This document shows, in pieces, positions 38,409-40,493 of a stretch of 40,493 bases of DNA. Position numbers and translations under genes: made by a program. This DNA comes from Hespellia stercorisuis DSM 15480. Lineage in GTDB: Bacteria; Bacillota; Clostridia; Lachnospirales; Lachnospiraceae. The notes beneath the pieces are model-generated. The model ran no database searches. It was not told where the DNA came from and worked only from the letters and a program-made list of their open reading frames with translations. Where the stretch lies: contig NZ_FQZY01000040.1 in NCBI RefSeq assembly GCF_900142165.1, positions 1 to 40,493 on the forward strand, read 5' to 3'. How positions within the stretch are numbered: position 1 is the stretch's first letter; each line of letters opens with the position of its first letter.

Positions 38409-38485
38409 GTTCCAGTACCTCAGTAGGATAGAGGGTTCGCCTCCTAAGCGAAACGTCGCAGGTTCGATTCCTGTCTGGAACGCCA
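38409..38485 (+). tRNA. tRNA-Arg (anticodon CCT)
   Basis: Cloverleaf by eye: acceptor GTTCCAG/CTGGAAC, D stem CCTC/GAGG, anticodon stem TTCGC/GCGAA around loop CTCCTAA (anticodon CCT, reads AGG), T-arm GCAGG-TTCGATT-CCTGT, discriminator G and encoded CCA (38483-38485). tRNA-Arg(CCT) genes are common integration targets, and an integrase gene pointing at it follows. Confidence 0.93.
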
Positions 38486-38494
38486 GATAATAAC

Positions 38495-38532
38495 GCTGAA
38501 AGCCTTTAAACACAAGGTTTTCAGCTTTTTTT
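38495..38532 (+). terminator. Terminator behind tRNA-Arg
   Basis: GCTGAAA...CCTT pairs with AAGG...TTTCAGC, followed by TTTTTTT. Confidence 0.85.
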
Positions 38533-38611
38533 GTTATATCTTTATGTGGCTTGTTATAAAGAAATAAGTAGATGTTTTCTATATGTTTTTTGTACTCTAT
38601 ATCTGAAAATA

Positions 38612-38677
38612 TTTGCTAACACTTTTTTCTTGAAACTTAAATTTTGAAGATTTTTCACAGTTTTGCTAACACTTTTT
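38612..38677 (+). repeat. Two direct repeats near the integrase end
   Basis: TTTGCTAACACTTTTT occurs at 38612-38627 and 38662-38677, 50 bases apart, in AT-rich DNA between the tRNA and the integrase stop. Candidate recombinase or excisionase binding sites, by position only. Confidence 0.45.
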
Positions 38678-38693
38678 GTTAGCAAGTTTTTTT
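38663..38693. terminator. Hairpin between the tRNA and the integrase
   Basis: TTGCTAACA (38663-38671) with TGTTAGCAA (38677-38685), 5-base loop, followed by GTTTTTTT on the plus strand. Confidence 0.55.
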
Positions 38694-38719
38694 AAGACTG
38701 GAACAGTCACAGTATATCC

Positions 38720-39772
38720 TTAAGCATTAAGCGACTGTTTCAAAAGCTTCTCTTTCATTTCGGGCGACATTGCCTTTAATAACTGTAATAGAAGTTCTTC
38801 CTCATTTGTTAATGATTCTGTCGGTTCTGTGCTTGCTGGTTCGTTTAAAGAACCATAAAATTCTTCGTCCATCTTTTGAGCATTGTAACGTCTATCTTCG
38901 TCAATTACTTCGGAATAGATTTCTGTAACCATTTCTGCTTCTGCGTGTCCTGTGTCTCCTTGTACAGACTTAATATCTCCACCTGTCATTTTAAGTTTAT
39001 AACCTGTACTCAAATGACGTAGACTGTGGAAAACTACAACTTCAAAACCATGTTCTTCACAGAGATTTTGGAATCTGTCTCTTACAATACGGCTCTCAAC
39101 AGGATTTCCGTTTTCCAATGCAACTACAAGGTTGTAATCATTGTAAGCATCTCCTAAAAATTCTTTTAACTCCTGTTGGGCTTCTTTAAATTTAACCAAC
39201 AATAAAGCTACTGTTTTAGGCAACCAGACAATACGGTTACTTGTTTCTGTTTTAGGTATCTTTAATACAAGTCTAGTAGTGCAATGTGGTTTTAAGGTAG
39301 GGAAAATTTTGATAATGTCTTTTTCCTTTAACTTCTGCATAGCTGTTACAGATACTCTGGACAGTTCCTTGTTAATGATTACTCTTGCTTGATTGTTATT
39401 GATTGATTCTTCATCAATAATCACATCTTCCCACGTAAGTCCTGTAATCTCTCCAATACGCATAGAACACGAGAACGCCAAGTGCATACAGATAAGTAGT
39501 AAATCGTCCTCTACAAGCCGTACTGCTTCTTTGAAAGTATCAATCTTCCAGACCTTACGCTTTACTTTTTTCATTGTAGGTAAAGTAGCAAGAGAAGCAG
39601 GATTCCTCATTTTCGTATCAAGGTATTCCCAGCCGATTGCTTGATTCAATGCACAGCGAATAATGTCATGTATCTTTTTGATATTGGTAGGTTGCACACA
39701 ACGTCCAGTCGCCTGTCTGTTTGCTCGTGGTACTTCTGGAACACTTAGCAAATCATTGTAATACTGTGTCAA
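38720..39772 (-). CDS. int: Tyrosine recombinase (integrase), 5'-truncated
   Basis: 350 residues of a phage/ICE-type integrase. The catalytic domain is complete: R104 (CSMRIGEITGLTW), K174 region (KIPKTETSNRIVWLPK), H249 and R252 (FHSLRHLSTG), H276 (GDTGHAEAE) and Y286 (VTEIYSEV). The core-binding SAM-like domain starts abruptly at TQYYNDLL: a TTG codon can be read there, but TAA precedes it directly, there is no ribosome site, and the usual arm-binding N-terminus (roughly 100 residues) is missing. At 39773 the sequence switches to an unrelated surface-protein gene on the other strand. The gene points towards tRNA-Arg, the usual layout for tRNA-integrating elements. Probably inactive. Confidence 0.85.
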   Translation of the reverse strand: MTQYYNDLLSVPEVPRANRQATGRCVQPTNIKKIHDIIRCALNQAIGWEYLDTKMRNPASLATLPTMKKVKRKVWKIDTFKEAVRLVEDDLLLICMHLAFSCSMRIGEITGLTWEDVIIDEESINNNQARVIINKELSRVSVTAMQKLKEKDIIKIFPTLKPHCTTRLVLKIPKTETSNRIVWLPKTVALLLVKFKEAQQELKEFLGDAYNDYNLVVALENGNPVESRIVRDRFQNLCEEHGFEVVVFHSLRHLSTGYKLKMTGGDIKSVQGDTGHAEAEMVTEIYSEVIDEDRRYNAQKMDEEFYGSLNEPASTEPTESLTNEEELLLQLLKAMSPEMKEKLLKQSLNA

Positions 39773-40009
39773 TTAGAACATAAGGACATCACAGATAAGG
39801 GACAGACGGTAACAATCAAGAAAGTTCCCGAAACGCCCACACCAGAAAAACCAGATACACCAGAATCCAGCACACCAACGAAAACCAGTAACGCCCCAAA
39901 GACAGGCGACACTACAAATATCTTAGGGTTTCTTGCCCTGCTTGCAACATCTGGTGGTGGCTTGGGACTTGCGTATTTCTTAAAGAGACGTAAATCTAAA
40001 AACGTATAG
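39773..40009 (+). pseudogene. C-terminal stub of a sortase-anchored surface protein
   Basis: 78 codons in frame, no start. LEHKDITDKGQTVTIKKV resembles the end of a VaFE/Cna-B-type isopeptide domain. A Pro/Thr-rich wall spacer, the sorting motif NAPKTGD, a hydrophobic helix (ILGFLALLATSGGGLGLAYF) and a KRRKSKNV tail follow. The 5' part is cut at the junction with the integrase. Such adhesin genes are frequent cargo in clostridial Tn916-like elements. Confidence 0.75.
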
Positions 40010-40044
40010 GACGGTTTGATACAATGAAGCAAAAATGCCGTTCC

Positions 40045-40191
40045 CCGACAGAAAACGTGTCGGCAGACTACCTTTATTCGGGCTTGTCTGCCAATGACCT
40101 GCAAGAGAGCGGATTGTCAAGGGTGCTGAAAGCACAACGCTTGCCCTTGATAATCTGGGAGCTTGCTGGTATCAATCTATCTGCCCGAATA
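40045..40191 (+). ncRNA. Candidate structured RNA with pseudoknot upstream of DUF961
   Basis: Long perfect or near-perfect helices: 40045-40050/40058-40063; 40062-40068/40086-40092 (its loop holds 40075-40083); 40075-40083/40183-40191 (9 bp, pseudoknot); 40097-40105/40162-40170 (one mismatch); 40110-40123/40144-40157 (14 bp with G-U); and a TGCT/AGCA hairpin inside (40124-40134). A 66-codon frame (40024-40224) crosses it, but its sequence is dictated by the helices and has no good ribosome site, so RNA is the better reading. It lies 40 bases before the DUF961 start: a leader regulating transfer genes, or a trans-acting RNA (inference). Confidence 0.5.
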
Positions 40192-40230
40192 GAAACTACA
40201 AACTTACAGAAAGAATCGAGGTAAATATAT

Positions 40231-40493
40231 ATGGAATTAAAATTTGTAGTGCCGAACATGGCACAGACTTTTGGAAACTTGGAATTTGCAGGAGAAAACG
40301 AGGTTGTACAGCGTAGGATCAACGGACGCTTGACGGCAGTGTCCCGAAGCTACAACCTCTACTCCGATGTACAGAAAGCCGATGATGTTATCGTAACACT
40401 TCCTGCTGAAGCTGGGGAAAAGCATTTCCAGCCAGAACAGAAAGTGAAGCTGATAAACCCACGTATTACCGCAGAGGGTTACAAAATCGGAAA
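40231..40493 (+). CDS. DUF961 (YdcP/Tn916 Orf23-type) ICE protein, partial
   Basis: The first 87 codons are visible and the gene runs off the window. MELKFVVPNMAQTFGNLEFAGE, VVQRRINGRLTAVSRSYNLYSDVQ and VKLINPRITAEGYKIG are hallmarks of the DUF961 family encoded at the left end of Tn916-like integrative conjugative elements, ahead of the FtsK-like coupling protein and relaxase genes. GAGGTAAA precedes ATG. Its presence predicts a conjugation module to the right. Confidence 0.9.
   Translation, partial: MELKFVVPNMAQTFGNLEFAGENEVVQRRINGRLTAVSRSYNLYSDVQKADDVIVTLPAEAGEKHFQPEQKVKLINPRITAEGYKIG

Noticed and set aside
40045-40191. HDV-like or other known self-cleaving ribozyme
   Set aside because: The order of helices does not match: no hairpin lies between the second and first helix strands.
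40024-40224. 66-codon open frame before DUF961
   Set aside because: The sequence is constrained by long helices and a pseudoknot, so the frame is more likely a by-product of a structured RNA; a protein cannot be fully excluded.

Overview
The window is the replication-origin region of a low-to-mid GC Firmicute. It is most likely a Lachnospiraceae gut bacterium: the order rpmH-rnpA-yidD-yidC-jag-mnmE-mnmG-rsmG-(alpha/beta hydrolase)-parA-parB-DUF4446-serS-DUF3881 is typical of that family, and DUF3881 is close to being a family marker. Genes left of about 22.6 kb (dnaA, dnaN, S4 protein, recF, gyrB, gyrA and the kinases) lie mostly on the minus strand. Genes right of 23.0 kb lie mostly on the plus strand. 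Both arms therefore read away from an origin that flanks dnaA. DnaA boxes occur on both sides of dnaA (20.9-21.2 kb and 22.7-22.9 kb), and four identical parS sites lie 9-11 kb to the right, in front of parAB.

Layout. 1-0.37 kb: hairpin-rich left edge with no recognisable gene. 0.37-7.9 kb: accessory block with a secreted CHAP/Fn3 wall hydrolase, a von Willebrand A protein, an unrecognised 478-residue protein, a YARHG-domain exported protein and a small membrane-anchored unknown. Three of these genes share a 15-bp promoter element at exactly the same distance from a -10 box. 7.1-13.4 kb: membrane-anchored Ser/Thr kinase cassette with a zinc-ribbon kinase, a canonical kinase, a zinc-ribbon pseudokinase that has lost its catalytic residues, and a kinase-less protein carrying the canonical kinase's extracellular domain. 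13.5-22.6 kb: gyrA, gyrB, recF, S4 protein, dnaN, dnaA. 22.6-38.0 kb: core plus-strand cluster for protein export, tRNA modification, 16S methylation, chromosome partition and seryl-tRNA synthesis. 38.3-40.5 kb: tRNA-Arg(CCT) beside a half-tRNA relic, then mobile DNA: a 5'-truncated tyrosine integrase butted against the C-terminal stub of a sortase-anchored surface protein, a strongly folded and pseudoknotted RNA candidate, and the start of a Tn916/ICE-type DUF961 gene.

How the parts work together. DnaA, the clamp, RecF and gyrase start and sustain replication next to the origin. ParA/ParB with the parS cluster segregate the new origin. MnmE/MnmG and RsmG modify tRNA and rRNA, while YidD/YidC/Jag handle membrane-protein insertion and RNA binding. 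The left accessory block looks like a cell-envelope sensing and remodelling module, which is an inference from domains, shared promoters and adjacency. Several dispersed hairpin repeats (three pairs plus one perfect 46-bp palindrome) and a 41-bp minisatellite decorate the gaps.

Most interesting leads: the shared promoter motif, the kinase/pseudokinase/sensor-only cassette, the pseudoknotted RNA in front of DUF961, the integrase/surface-protein junction, and an alpha/beta hydrolase lacking most of its catalytic triad.
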